NCBI RefSeq assembly: GCF_018500185.1
Contig: NZ_JAHBGI010000002.1
Coordinates: forward strand, 372,001 to 436,000
Origin: Litoribacter ruber
GTDB lineage: Bacteria; Bacteroidota; Bacteroidia; Cytophagales; Cyclobacteriaceae
Reading direction: 5' to 3'
DNA length: 64,000 bases
The position numbers and the translations under genes were made by a program. The notes beneath the pieces are model-generated. The model worked only from the letters and a program-made list of their open reading frames with translations, was not told the DNA's origin and did not search any database. Numbering within the stretch: the stretch's first letter is position 1; every line of letters starts with the position of its first letter. Below, piece by piece: positions 1 to 8,994 of the stretch.

Positions 1-362
1 TGAAACCCGCATTTCCATGGGAAAAGGTGAAAGTATTAAAGGTCAGAAAAGGACCGGAATTCAGCCTGTTGCCAGAGGAGATTATCCGGAAATTACGGAC
101 TGACAGCTTTAGCTTTACCTCCGAAAGAAACCGTATGGCCGCTCCAATCCATGAACTGCTTCCGGCAAACCGGCTTGAAATCCTCACCTCTCCCATCTTC
201 CCCGGCATGGTCCAACTTACCCCTGGCGGCAAGATGATATTGCTTTTAATGGAGGCACAAATCACGGGCGGGTACCCCAGAATCCTCTTTATGGAAGAAC
301 CCCAACGGAATCTGGCAGTCCAGATGAAGCCCGGCCAAAAGTTCATGTTTGAAATTGTCTAA
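1..362 (+). CDS. pxpC: Biotin-dependent carboxyltransferase, PxpC/KipA type (3' end only)
   Basis: The reading frame is open from the first bases and ends in TAA at 360-362, so the 5' part lies outside the window. The visible ~119 residues match the C-terminal part of 5-oxoprolinase subunit C (KipA/PxpC). They contain a 'GPEF' segment, a hydrophobic stretch with 'PGMVQLTPGG', then 'QITGGYPRI', and a final 'MKPGQKFMFEI'. In this family the subunit works with PxpA and PxpB to hydrolyse 5-oxoproline using ATP. The partner genes are not visible here; they would be expected to the left. An internal GTG at 27 is not the true start. Confidence 0.78.
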   Translation, partial: KPAFPWEKVKVLKVRKGPEFSLLPEEIIRKLRTDSFSFTSERNRMAAPIHELLPANRLEILTSPIFPGMVQLTPGGKMILLLMEAQITGGYPRILFMEEPQRNLAVQMKPGQKFMFEIV

Positions 363-442
363 AAGTTGTCTCCACAATCTCACCAATAATGATTGTTGGT
401 TGGCTTAGGAGCCGGATCTACCTCCCCAGATCGGACCCACAT

Positions 443-660
443 CCCCAAGTCTGGAAGACTTGAATGTAAGTAACCACGGCCGTGGACAGCATCCACCACC
501 TAGCCCCACTACTCCGCGGAAGTTGAATTTTGCGAGAAGAATAACGGACTTAAAGATTAGACCTGCATCCCCAAGTCTGGATGACTTGAATGAAAGTAAC
601 CACGGGTGCAACCCGTGGGCAGCAGCCACCACCAAGCCCCACAACTCCGGAGGAGTTGAA
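443..660. repeat. Two REP-like three-hairpin units upstream of the transposase
   Basis: Two copies (443-527 and 569-660) of a ~90-bp unit built from three palindromes in fixed order: A 'AAGTCTGGAAGACTT', B 'CCACGGGTGCAACCCGTGG', C 'CAACTCCGGAGGAGTTG'. The A palindromes start at 447 and 573. The first copy is more diverged: its B palindrome is shortened to CCACGGCCGTGG and its C palindrome is CTACTCCGCGGAAGTTG. The units lie just before a REP-associated transposase, and matching units lie just after it. The remainder of 363-750 holds no gene that I can support. Confidence 0.85.
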
Positions 661-750
661 TATCAATGCGTAGGACGCTAAAATCCATAAAGCCAAAGCG
701 TAAATTCAAGGTTTTTTCCATAACTTAGATATCATCAATTTTTTAAAAAA

Positions 751-1200
751 ATGAGCAGTTATAAACAGGTTTTTTACCAGATAGTTTTTAGTACCAAAAG
801 AAGACAGCACACTATCCCCGAGGCACACTGTGAAGAATTATACAGATATATTTGGGGCATAATTAAAAACAAAGACTGCAAGCTATACAGGGTCAATGGT
901 ATATCCGATCATATTCACCTCTTTACTGACCTCCATCCTAAGATAAGTTTAGCAGAATTTATTAAGGACATTAAGGTTTCAAGCAGTATTTGGTTGAAAG
1001 AAAACAAAAATTTCCCCCTTTGGGAGGGCTGGGCTAATGGATATGGTGCATTTACATATTCCTATAGGGATATGGATGCGATAATCAACTACATAATCAA
1101 TCAAAAAGAACATCATAAGAAGGAGTCATTTTATGAGGAATATAAAAGACTGCTGATTGAAAATGGGGTGGCTTTTAAAGAAGAATATATGTTGGGGTAA
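751..1200 (+). CDS. REP-associated tyrosine transposase (IS200/Y1 family)
   Basis: A 149-aa protein of the Y1_Tnp fold, the single-strand transposases that cut and join DNA at hairpins. The HUH metal motif is 'SDHIHLF' (His54, His56). The probable nucleophile is Tyr114 in 'NYIINQKEHH', and the N-terminus 'YQIVFSTKRR' is typical of the family. No TnpB or accessory gene is adjacent. On both sides lie copies of a palindromic unit, the arrangement seen for RAYT proteins that mobilise REP sequences rather than a classical insertion sequence. The gene is intact and full length, so it may still be active. Base composition is more AT-rich than the repeats around it. Function is inferred from family; the pairing with these particular repeats is inferred from position. 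Confidence 0.88.
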   Translation: MSSYKQVFYQIVFSTKRRQHTIPEAHCEELYRYIWGIIKNKDCKLYRVNGISDHIHLFTDLHPKISLAEFIKDIKVSSSIWLKENKNFPLWEGWANGYGAFTYSYRDMDAIINYIINQKEHHKKESFYEEYKRLLIENGVAFKEEYMLG

Positions 1201-1238
1201 TACCATGACTTTATTATAGGTGGCCTTTACACACAGAG

Positions 1239-1332
1239 GTTCAACCCCTCCGGGGTTAACCGAATTTTCACCTTACCGTTCCCCGGGTTCCACCCGGGGT
1301 TATTCACATTCAACCCCGCTGGGGTTGATTGA
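1239..1332. repeat. Second REP-like palindrome cluster
   Basis: Three hairpins in a row just downstream of the transposase: 'CAACCCCTCCGGGGTTAAC', 'CCCCGGGTTCCACCCGGGG' followed by TTATTCA, and 'CAACCCCGCTGGGGTTG'. This is a different sequence family from the flanking units, but it has the same design: a GGGT-loop-ACCC hairpin followed by an AACCCC-GGGGTT hairpin. A lone fragment of the first family's hairpin C lies at about 1360-1378. Confidence 0.75.
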
Positions 1333-1415
1333 GTGGATAGGTATGATCTTAACTATCCAAATCCGGAGGAGTTGAATACAAAAGAGAATTGACAAACCTG
1401 GAAACCTGCAGGCCT

Positions 1416-1772
1416 CCCCAAGTCTGGAAGACTTGAATGAAAGTAACCACGGGTGAAACCCGTGGGCAGCAGCCACCACCAAGCCCCAAACTCCGGAGGA
1501 ATTAAATATTGGCAGAAGAATGACGGACTTAAAGATCGGACCTGCATCCCCAAGTCTGGAAGACTTGAAGGTAAGTAACCACGGGTGCAACCCGTGGACA
1601 GCATCCACCACCAAGCCCCACAACTCCGGAGGAGTTCAATTTCACCAGAAGAATGACGGACCTACAGATTGGACCCACATCCCCAAGTCTGGAGGACTTG
1701 AATATAAGTAACCACGTGTGCAACCCGTGGACAGCATCTACCACCAAACCCCACTACTCCGGAGGAGTTGAA
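1416..1772. repeat. Three REP-like three-hairpin units downstream of the transposase
   Basis: Three tandem copies (about 1416-1506, 1548-1639 and 1681-1772) of the same A-B-C hairpin unit seen at 443-660. The A palindromes start at 1420, 1552 and 1685, giving a period of 132-133 bp. The spacers also share sequence ('CCAGAAGAATGACGGAC' and similar), so whole unit-plus-spacer segments were duplicated. Copies differ at scattered positions, some of them inside stems. No coding sequence is supported in 1201-1813. Confidence 0.85.
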
Positions 1773-1813
1773 TATCAGCTACTAAAAATTGCCTTCTTAC
1801 CGATTTTCACATA

Positions 1814-2716
1814 CTAAAAAGTGAATTTTTCCTTCTGCTCTTTCAGGTACTCCAAGAGCTCCTGCCCTTCTAACACTTCGATTTCCCCGGGAAGGCCCAA
1901 AACAAACCTGCCCACCCCCGGCAGCTCAGCCACCTCGGTGTCAAAATAGTAATGCTTCCTGTTTTTGATGCTGGTAAACTGCTTGGCCTCTGGATAACCC
2001 TCAATCAAAAGCTGATAAGCTTTGTGGGATAATTTCAGCTTGACCTTGTATTTGGCTTTGCCCGAATAGCCAAACATGGACTCGTTGATCTCGGAATGAA
2101 GACTTTTATACAACTGCTTTTTGTTGCTCACCCTCAGGTCACTTATCCTTTCCAATTTGAACTTCTTCATGGACTTGCTTTCCACATCGAAGGCATGGAT
2201 GTAATCGTAGTCCCTGGTAAAGGCAACCGGCTCAATCAGCCTATCCTTTACCGAATCGGTATGCAGGGAATAATAATCCCTCAACTCCACCTGCAATTCC
2301 TTCCTCAAAGCCTCGGCCAGCTCATCCACAAAAAGTCCCAGTTTGGCATTGAAAAGACTTTCTATGCTCTGCTTAAATTCCGCACGGGCGTGGATTTTCT
2401 CAAGTAAGGAGTCCTTAAGCCTGTTTTTCTTGCCCGACTTGGCAATTGCCTGCGCCAAAAAGGCCGACTCCTCCTCGGTGAAGGTTCCTACAAGGTTCTG
2501 CGAGGAGGTCTCCACCATATCCACGATCTTAAATTTCCCGTGTTCCTTTTCAATTTTGAACCCAACCTCCTCCAAAAGCTTGAAATACCGGTAAACAGTC
2601 CGCGTATCCGTCTCCAGCGTTTCGGCTAGCCGGTGGACATTTTTCCCTATTCTGGACCTCAAAAGGTTGATTAATTTAAATACGCGAAGAATTTTCTGCT
2701 GCTCTACTTTGGCCAT
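1814..2716 (-). CDS. WYL-domain transcriptional regulator
   Basis: A 300-aa protein with an N-terminal helix-turn-helix (about residues 8-60) in which 'RLAETLETDTRTVYRYFKLL' is the recognition region. A WYL domain follows (about 150-215); its core 'EPVAFTRDYDYIHAFD' replaces the W-Y-L signature with related aromatic and hydrophobic residues. A C-terminal WCX-like extension follows. WYL regulators sense a ligand, often nucleic acid or nucleotide. An imperfect inverted repeat (ACAATTGACAATAATTGT, about 2770) lies ~55 bp upstream of the start and could be an autoregulatory site; that is a guess. The gene stands alone, divergent from the glycosyltransferase gene. Confidence 0.8.
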   Translation of the reverse strand: MAKVEQQKILRVFKLINLLRSRIGKNVHRLAETLETDTRTVYRYFKLLEEVGFKIEKEHGKFKIVDMVETSSQNLVGTFTEEESAFLAQAIAKSGKKNRLKDSLLEKIHARAEFKQSIESLFNAKLGLFVDELAEALRKELQVELRDYYSLHTDSVKDRLIEPVAFTRDYDYIHAFDVESKSMKKFKLERISDLRVSNKKQLYKSLHSEINESMFGYSGKAKYKVKLKLSHKAYQLLIEGYPEAKQFTSIKNRKHYYFDTEVAELPGVGRFVLGLPGEIEVLEGQELLEYLKEQKEKFTF

Positions 2717-2890
2717 AACCTAATCAAAAATCTAAACCCAAAACTACTAAAAACATCATTAAAAATTTAACAATTGACAATAATTGTCCCACAACCCGCA
2801 CATCTGTCTCCCGTCTTCGGTCTTCCGTCTTTCGCCCTCTACCTATAAAATTTGGCAAATAAACTTTATATTGCATAAAATAGGTAAACT

Positions 2891-4450
2891 ATGAAAAACC
2901 CTTATAGCCATTACTATTATTTGGGAGCAGGATGCATCTTCCTGGTCTTGTATTGGCTACTGGGCTATGAAGGGATTGCCTTTGAGGATGACGTGCTTTA
3001 TTTTCAGTTTGGGCAGTCCTTTTACCAGGGCCAGCAGGTCCAGTCCAAGGACTATCTCAGTCACCGCTGGGGAAGTTACCTGTTCTCAGGTTGGATTACC
3101 AGCTTGCTTGGCCCATCTTACAGGTTGGCCACACTGATCAACCTAGTGGCTTATCTGGGTACGCTGACCATAATATGGCTCGTGATTCCCTACCGGAACC
3201 TTAAAAAGTGGGGCGTCATTTTCTTTGTCACTCACCTATTCGCTCTTCAATATCTGAATAAACTGTTCCCGGATAGTCTGCTTATCTTCTGGGTTTTATT
3301 GATCCCAGTCCTATCCCTGTATCGCCACAGCGAAGCCCCAAAGACAGCCATAGCAATGGGACTGGTTATGTTCTTGGGGTTCTTTACCAAAGAATCCGTT
3401 TCATTTCTGTTTATCTATCCCTTGATCCTGATGGCTTTTGACATGCATTTCAAAAAGCCACTTAAGTTCTATTTCTATTTTTTCCCGTTTGCGGGGATCT
3501 TAATGGCAGGCTATTTTCTTTACTACTGGTGGAATTTTGACAGTCCCTTTTATCATATCATGACCTTACAGGAAAGCTACCATTTACTTTCCCATTCATA
3601 CGCTGAGTCAGGATGGAAAGCCATACTCTCCCGTCTGACCTATCAGCCCTTCATTCATCTGACAGAAAATTACCTCTGGGTCTTGGTAATGCTGGCCTTG
3701 CCTAGCTGGTATTTGGGCATGAAATTCCATAAGCCCATCCATTTGGAATTTGCCATAGCCAACACCCTTCTATTGGCCGGTTTCTGGTTTATGACTACTT
3801 CCCTTCATCATTACAACCCCATGTATCTGCAGCCCCGTCACATGATCATCATGGTGGCTCCCCTCAGTGTGGCCATAGCCTATGGGGTACCGAGCTGGTT
3901 GCAGAATGAAATCTGGAGAAGAAATTTGGCCATTCTGATGTTTGGCGGGAGCCTTATTGCCCTAAGCCAGGCTTGGTGGGTCATGGCGGGGATGCTGGCC
4001 CTTATTTCCGCCTTGATCTTTAAGCTTTACGGAAAAAAGCTATGGCCTGCCCTGGCAGGGATTCTGCTACTGGCGGGCATCCTGTTTCCTTTTCAGGAAA
4101 TCACCTCAAAAAACTACAGCCACTTTTACCGTCATTTTGTAGAGGAAAACAAAAAGGCCTCCAAGTCCAAAATCCCCCTGTTCACCAATGACTTTGTCTA
4201 CCGGAGCCGGGAGGTACTGGCCGTAAACCCAGTGGGGACCCATTACCTGCACAGCATTGGCCATTTTGACCTGATGGAAGAAATCCCCGACCAGCTGCGC
4301 CTGATGGTGTACCACCGGCAGATCCACCAGTACCCGCATGAAGATCAGCTACTGGAAGAATTCCAAACCTGGCTCACCCGCAACGGTTACCACAAAATCG
4401 GGGAAAGTGAAGATGACTGGGTGGGCATCTATCTATATGGCAGATTCTGA
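2891..4450 (+). CDS. GT-C fold membrane glycosyltransferase (GT39/ArnT-like)
   Basis: A 519-aa protein with about ten hydrophobic segments and an acidic motif after the first membrane helix, 'FEDDVLYF' (residues 31-38). That motif is the usual position of the catalytic Asp/Glu in polyprenyl-phosphate-dependent GT-C enzymes. The second loop carries 'SHRWGSYLFSGW', also typical. The C-terminal ~80 residues are soluble and would be periplasmic. The predicted role is transfer of a sugar from a lipid carrier to a surface molecule; the acceptor cannot be told. No other glycan gene is adjacent. It converges on the lipoprotein gene 33 bp downstream. Confidence 0.65.
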   Translation: MKNPYSHYYYLGAGCIFLVLYWLLGYEGIAFEDDVLYFQFGQSFYQGQQVQSKDYLSHRWGSYLFSGWITSLLGPSYRLATLINLVAYLGTLTIIWLVIPYRNLKKWGVIFFVTHLFALQYLNKLFPDSLLIFWVLLIPVLSLYRHSEAPKTAIAMGLVMFLGFFTKESVSFLFIYPLILMAFDMHFKKPLKFYFYFFPFAGILMAGYFLYYWWNFDSPFYHIMTLQESYHLLSHSYAESGWKAILSRLTYQPFIHLTENYLWVLVMLALPSWYLGMKFHKPIHLEFAIANTLLLAGFWFMTTSLHHYNPMYLQPRHMIIMVAPLSVAIAYGVPSWLQNEIWRRNLAILMFGGSLIALSQAWWVMAGMLALISALIFKLYGKKLWPALAGILLLAGILFPFQEITSKNYSHFYRHFVEENKKASKSKIPLFTNDFVYRSREVLAVNPVGTHYLHSIGHFDLMEEIPDQLRLMVYHRQIHQYPHEDQLLEEFQTWLTRNGYHKIGESEDDWVGIYLYGRF

Positions 4451-4483
4451 TCAGGAGGTTGTCGCTTGGGCACTTGGGCCAGC

Positions 4484-5647
4484 CTACTCCACCCTCACCT
4501 TATAAAACACCACATAATCCTCTTCCTCCTCCTCATTTTCCACTTTGTTGAAATAAAGGTGATCATGTCGGGCTAGGAAACCAGCCTGGCCGTCAAATTT
4601 ATCATGCAGACGTAAGTCCACTTGCTCATTTCCTTCCGCATCAAACAGCTTCAGCCGGTTCTCTCTCGTGTTTAATTCCTCTTCATATTCGGCCATCCAC
4701 TTATTCATATCATCAATCTGCTCCAACTCAGCCATTCTTTCCTTGGAAATCCCCTCGAAATATTGAAGATACACCGACCTGTTATCCGCTTGCAAAAACC
4801 TCAACCCACTCTTGGCCGGGTCGAAATAGACATCCACATCAGCATACTCCACCGGCATTCCCTCGTTGGGCTGCACATTCTGCAGGGTTAACGGTTTTTT
4901 GAAAGCCAATTTAAATGGTTCATCTTTTTCATAGGCATATAAGGTGGGGTCTCCATCAAAACTAACATAGATTTTATCCTCACCCACAGCTAATCTTGAA
5001 TAAAGATCACCATTGTCATAAAGATTACCATCTCGGAAACGGCTATCCTCTTCCAATGGAAAAAGCTCTATCATCTCAAAATTATTGGTATTGATCAAGG
5101 TACCGCCTCTCACTTCATCCATATATCTTTTTTCAGTTCTTTTGATTTTAGGCATATGCCCCTGATGCAAAAGGTGCTGCTCATCTCCTAGGGAAATCTT
5201 CTGGGCCTGTCCTCCCGTGTACCTCATGGTAACCGATTTTTGATAATCCCCTTTCATGGGAGTGCTTTTCACTTCATTGCCCTGCAGGTCATACCATTTG
5301 ATGGCTTTGGTACCCATGATGAATACAGTTTGGTCATCCCAAAAGCCCATTTCAGATAAATACTGCCCATAGGTATCCGGAGTATCGCCCCCCTTTTGGA
5401 GTTCCTGCAATATCTCACCGGATTCATTCAGGATAAAATAGGTGTTTTTCCGATAATCGGCGGCCAGCAGGTGCTTTCCATCGGGAGAAATATCTGAAAG
5501 GGTCATATTCCCCAAATATTCCACTGTAATCGAATCCACTACGGCCCATTCTCCTGCCAATGAGTCTTGCGATTTTTTTTCATCCTGAGGGCTAGTGCAG
5601 CCAATTGCCAATAAAATGGCGCTAATTAAAACAAGGTTGTATTTCAT
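4484..5647 (-). CDS. Exported lipoprotein, beta-propeller-like (BF3164/DUF4221-like)
   Basis: A 387-aa protein with a signal sequence ending in a lipobox 'LLAIGC' (lipid-modified Cys17). The body is rich in short beta-strand blocks such as 'ISPDGKHLLAADYRKNTYFIL', resembling the propeller lipoproteins of Bacteroidota. Near the C-terminus is an acidic run (NEEEEED). No catalytic motif is recognised. It is a single gene, divergent from the permease gene at 5903. Membrane anchoring is well supported; the fold is inferred and the function is unknown. Confidence 0.7.
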   Translation of the reverse strand: MKYNLVLISAILLAIGCTSPQDEKKSQDSLAGEWAVVDSITVEYLGNMTLSDISPDGKHLLAADYRKNTYFILNESGEILQELQKGGDTPDTYGQYLSEMGFWDDQTVFIMGTKAIKWYDLQGNEVKSTPMKGDYQKSVTMRYTGGQAQKISLGDEQHLLHQGHMPKIKRTEKRYMDEVRGGTLINTNNFEMIELFPLEEDSRFRDGNLYDNGDLYSRLAVGEDKIYVSFDGDPTLYAYEKDEPFKLAFKKPLTLQNVQPNEGMPVEYADVDVYFDPAKSGLRFLQADNRSVYLQYFEGISKERMAELEQIDDMNKWMAEYEEELNTRENRLKLFDAEGNEQVDLRLHDKFDGQAGFLARHDHLYFNKVENEEEEEDYVVFYKVRVE

Positions 5648-5777
5648 AAAAAAGAAATGTAAGCTAAAACATTAGGTCAAATTAAGGGAATTAAGTTTTG
5701 ACATGCAAGAGGTAGGTTGATAAATATTAAAAGTATAGTGGGTATATCCTTTTTTGTTAAATCAATTCGACCGTCTG

Positions 5778-5792
5778 CGGACAAAACCGTCC
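5778..5792. promoter_or_regulatory. CGGACA-type inverted repeat upstream of a permease
   Basis: CGGACAAAACCGTCC, preceded by GACCGTCTG and followed by AAAACCGAA, about 110 bp before the permease start at 5903. Related palindromes of the form CGnACATTTTTGTnCG occur at 13934-13949, upstream of the other FtsX-type permease, and at 14379-14394. It is probably a regulator-binding site; the regulator is not in the window. Confidence 0.35.
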
Positions 5793-5902
5793 AAAACCGA
5801 ATAGAGACCCACAATCAAATATTCGCTCCCACTCTCCACGAGCGCTTTTCATATTGGTATGTGAATAGTACTAAACTCATTTTGATCCAATCCTTAGCAA
5901 TC

Positions 5903-8299
5903 ATGTTTAAAAACTACCTGCTTATCGCCTTTAGAAATTTGGTTAAATACAAATCATTTTCCGCTATAAATATTCTCGGAATGGGGATCAGTCTGGCTTC
6001 CGTTATTTTGATCTCACTATATATATGGGATGAATGGCAGTTTGACCGGTACCACCCTGAGGGCGAAAGGGTTTTTCGGGTCTACAGCATTATGAGTTCT
6101 CCCGAATCAGGGGAGCGTTATGCAGCCATGGTACAGCCTGCCTTGGCAACCAAATTACAGGAGGAGTTCCCGGAGGTGGAGCAGACAGCCAGGATCCTCG
6201 GAACAATTTCAGAAAAGCAGGTACAGCTGGAGGAGAAACTATTTAGCGAAACCCGTGGTGCCCATGGTGAAGGTCAACTTTTCGACATCATGGCCATTTC
6301 CATTTTGGATGGTGACCCAAATCAGATATTGACAAAGCCTAATGCCGTGGCTATCTCGGAAAGCCTTGCTGGCAAATACTTTGGATCTGATAACCCTATT
6401 GGCCAGACCTTAAAAATTGATGGCACCGATCATGAGGTTACTCATGTTTATGCGAATTTCCCATCCCACTCCCATTTGCAACTGGATTTTTTGATCTCTA
6501 TGGAAAGCCTCACCTGGCTTCCTGAAAGGATAGACTCCTGGACCTGGCACCAGATGTACACCTATTTCAAATTAAGGGAAGGAACAGATTCTAGAGATTT
6601 GGAAAAAAAAGTTCAAGCCTATGCCGAAAAGGAATCCGCACCGTTTAACTCTGATTCCGGCTTTAAATCGGTCCCCTATTTCCAAAACCTACATGATATT
6701 CATCTAAAATCTTCAAACTTCCAATATGATCTGGCCATCATCGGCAACAAGGACACCGTACATATCCTGATGGTGGCCGCAGGCATGATCCTGCTTATTT
6801 CCTGCTTCAACTTTATAAACCTTTCCACCGCAAGAGCTGTGAAACGCATGAAGGAAGTTGGGGTCCGAAAAGTCATTGGTGCGCAAAAGTCAAATCTGCA
6901 AATCCAGTTTCTCCTAGAATCCTATGCTTTTACTTTTTTTGGTTTAATGTTAGCCATCCTATTGGCTTCGCTCAGTATTCCCCTCCTTGCTGATCTTACG
7001 GGCAAGGAACTCTCTTTGCCGTTGTCGATGGCTTCAGTTATCTTATTTATAGCAACTCTACTGGTACTCGGCATATTAGCTGGTGCTTATCCTGCATTTT
7101 TACTTTCGAGTTTCAAACCTCTTACTGTGATATCAGGAGCCAAGGAAATGCAGGGTGGCCATGGAACCTTCAGAAAAGCCATGGTCATTTTACAATTTGT
7201 ACTCTCCTTTTTTCTTATCATAGGTGCTTGGATCGTGGTTGAGCAAAACAACCTTTTGAAAAATAAAGACATGGGTTTTGACAAAGACACCTTGATGTCT
7301 GTTTATGGGCGTGGAGTCAAAGCTTCTCAATTAGAAAGTATAAAAACTGAGATTTTGAATCGTACCGGAATCAAACATGCCACCTGGAGCTATGGAATCC
7401 CAGGTGATATTTTTGCCCAGGACGGGGTGATCAATCCCACGACAGGGGAAAGAATGAGCACAATTATGTTTGTGGTCGATTATGATTACATCCAAACCTT
7501 TGGTATGGAACTACTTGCGGGAAGGGATTTTTCCAGAGATCATGGAACTGATCCCCAGAAGGCATTTATCCTTAATGAGACTGCTGCCAAAAACTTCGGA
7601 TTCGGCACCCCTGAGGACGCCCTTGGCAAAAACCTATACTGGGATATGTGGACGGCCGATTCCGTCAAACAGGGAGAGGTCATCGGAGTGGTCAAAGATT
7701 TCCATGCCAACAGTTTAAAAGAGGCCATTACACCTTTGGTGATGCACATACAGTCAGAGATTTATTACACTTTGACTATGCGACTGGACAAGAACATGGC
7801 AACTGCCCAAATTTCAGAAGTAGAGGAAATCTTTAATGACCAAGTGCCTGGCCAATTGTTCAGCTACAGTTTCGTGGACGACAATTTCAACAAGATGTAC
7901 CGCTCCGAGCAAAACCTTTCCGTCCTGCTCAACATATTTGCAGGATTAACAATACTGGTCGCTTGCATGGGCTTGTTTGGGTTAGTGGAATACCATGTGC
8001 ACCAAAGAGCAAAGGAAATCAGTATCAGAAAGGTTTTCGGTGCCCGGACCGACAGCATCCTTTTGTTATTGACCAAGCAGTACTTTGTGATGATAATGAT
8101 AGCATTCGCCATAGCCGTACCCCTGGTCTGGTACACCTCAGGTGGCTGGCTGGCTAATTTTGCCTATAGGATAGAGATTACTCCTTTTCTATTCCTCAAA
8201 GCAGCTTTGCTCGTTGGATTCATCACCCTGATCACAGTTAGCTATCAATCTATTAAGGCGGCACTGGGAAATCCAGCGGAAATACTTAAGGGCAACTAA
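5903..8299 (+). CDS. ABC transporter permease, MacB/FtsX type
   Basis: 798 aa counted from ATG 5903, where the family's usual opening 'MFKNYLLIAFRNLVKYKSF' begins; the frame is open further upstream but that part has no family resemblance. Architecture: TM1 (about residues 20-42), a MacB-type periplasmic domain, three TM segments near residues 285-420 (with 'RMKEVGVRKVIGA'), a second periplasmic domain, and a second FtsX core (with 'RAKEISIRKVFGA'). It is thus a full-length two-FtsX-domain permease. No ATPase gene is adjacent, as is common for these paralogous permeases. Their role in export or lipoprotein handling is not established. A candidate operator lies upstream. Confidence 0.85.
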   Translation: MFKNYLLIAFRNLVKYKSFSAINILGMGISLASVILISLYIWDEWQFDRYHPEGERVFRVYSIMSSPESGERYAAMVQPALATKLQEEFPEVEQTARILGTISEKQVQLEEKLFSETRGAHGEGQLFDIMAISILDGDPNQILTKPNAVAISESLAGKYFGSDNPIGQTLKIDGTDHEVTHVYANFPSHSHLQLDFLISMESLTWLPERIDSWTWHQMYTYFKLREGTDSRDLEKKVQAYAEKESAPFNSDSGFKSVPYFQNLHDIHLKSSNFQYDLAIIGNKDTVHILMVAAGMILLISCFNFINLSTARAVKRMKEVGVRKVIGAQKSNLQIQFLLESYAFTFFGLMLAILLASLSIPLLADLTGKELSLPLSMASVILFIATLLVLGILAGAYPAFLLSSFKPLTVISGAKEMQGGHGTFRKAMVILQFVLSFFLIIGAWIVVEQNNLLKNKDMGFDKDTLMSVYGRGVKASQLESIKTEILNRTGIKHATWSYGIPGDIFAQDGVINPTTGERMSTIMFVVDYDYIQTFGMELLAGRDFSRDHGTDPQKAFILNETAAKNFGFGTPEDALGKNLYWDMWTADSVKQGEVIGVVKDFHANSLKEAITPLVMHIQSEIYYTLTMRLDKNMATAQISEVEEIFNDQVPGQLFSYSFVDDNFNKMYRSEQNLSVLLNIFAGLTILVACMGLFGLVEYHVHQRAKEISIRKVFGARTDSILLLLTKQYFVMIMIAFAIAVPLVWYTSGGWLANFAYRIEITPFLFLKAALLVGFITLITVSYQSIKAALGNPAEILKGN

Positions 8300-8322
8300 T
8301 TTTAAAAATTTCTCTTGACCTA

Positions 8323-8352
8323 TTTGCATAATTGAAAAAAGTGCTAACTTTG
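8323..8352 (+). promoter_or_regulatory. Bacteroidota-type promoter of the 8371 operon
   Basis: TTTG (8323-8326), an 18-nt spacer, then TAACTTTG (8345-8352), which matches the TTTG / TAnnTTTG consensus of Bacteroidota primary sigma factors. The -7 element overlaps the left arm of the palindrome at 8347-8363, so a bound repressor would block RNA polymerase directly. Confidence 0.6.
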
Positions 8353-8363
8353 AAATACAAAGT
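8347..8363. promoter_or_regulatory. Palindromic operator ACTTTG-N5-CAAAGT (copy 1)
   Basis: ACTTTG (8347-8352), AAATA, CAAAGT (8358-8363), followed by ACTTTC. It lies immediately before the ATG at 8371. The same 17-bp site with one changed base occurs at 9313-9329. The winged-helix protein encoded between the two sites is the obvious candidate binder. Confidence 0.65.
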
Positions 8364-8370
8364 ACTTTCT

Positions 8371-8994
8371 ATGAAAACAGAACAGGAATATATCAATGAC
8401 TTATCAGAGATCAGATCCATGATGGAGAGATCCTCCAAGTTTTTGACCCTGACCGGCTGGCCAGGGATTATGGCTGGTATATATGCTTTAATCGGAGCTT
8501 TTATCGCCTACAGGTCATATTATAAAAATGATCAGTTGGTATATAATACCCTAGAAAGACAGGAAGTACCCGGAATTGTTAACGACATCTTCCTTTTGGC
8601 CTTAGTGGTGCTGGCATTGGCCATTGGCACTGCCATTTATTTTCCTTATAAAAAGGCGCTCAAGAATAGGGAAACACTTTGGAACGCAAGCTCAAAAAGG
8701 CTTGTAATAAATATGACCATCCCCCTATTGACAGGGGGTATTTTGGTGCTTATAATTTATACGAAAGGATTATACGCCCTAATGGCTCCCTTAACCCTGG
8801 TGTTTTATGGCCTTTCACTGCTTCAGGGAAGCAAATACACTTATGAAGAGGTAAAATACTTGGGGATTTCAGAAATTGTGCTGGGCTTGATGGCCACCTA
8901 TTATTTAGGGTATGCCCTCCTTTTCTGGACCATAGGATTCGGGGTCATGCACATTTTTTATGGGATTTACATGCACCTGAAGTACGAGAAGTGA
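8371..8994 (+). CDS. Membrane protein of a winged-helix regulon
   Basis: 207 aa from ATG 8371. The frame is open from a TTG at 8332, but that stretch contains the operator and would be an unlikely coding start. About five to six hydrophobic segments: residues ~28-45, ~75-95, ~115-135, ~140-155, ~165-195. The N-terminus is a short amphipathic helix ('DLSEIRSMMERSSKFL'). It belongs to a set of Bacteroidota membrane proteins that are routinely followed by a small winged-helix regulator. The stop codon overlaps the GTG start of that regulator (GTGA), so the two are translationally coupled. No enzymatic motif is seen. Confidence 0.7.
   Translation: MKTEQEYINDLSEIRSMMERSSKFLTLTGWPGIMAGIYALIGAFIAYRSYYKNDQLVYNTLERQEVPGIVNDIFLLALVVLALAIGTAIYFPYKKALKNRETLWNASSKRLVINMTIPLLTGGILVLIIYTKGLYALMAPLTLVFYGLSLLQGSKYTYEEVKYLGISEIVLGLMATYYLGYALLFWTIGFGVMHIFYGIYMHLKYEK

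Noticed and set aside
405-681. Open frames on both strands through the hairpin units upstream of the transposase
   Set aside because: The same frames recur in every unit because the palindromes lack stops; they encode no recognisable protein.
5717-5902. N-terminal extension of the first FtsX-type permease
   Set aside because: It contains a probable operator and no family resemblance; the usual N-terminus begins at 5903.
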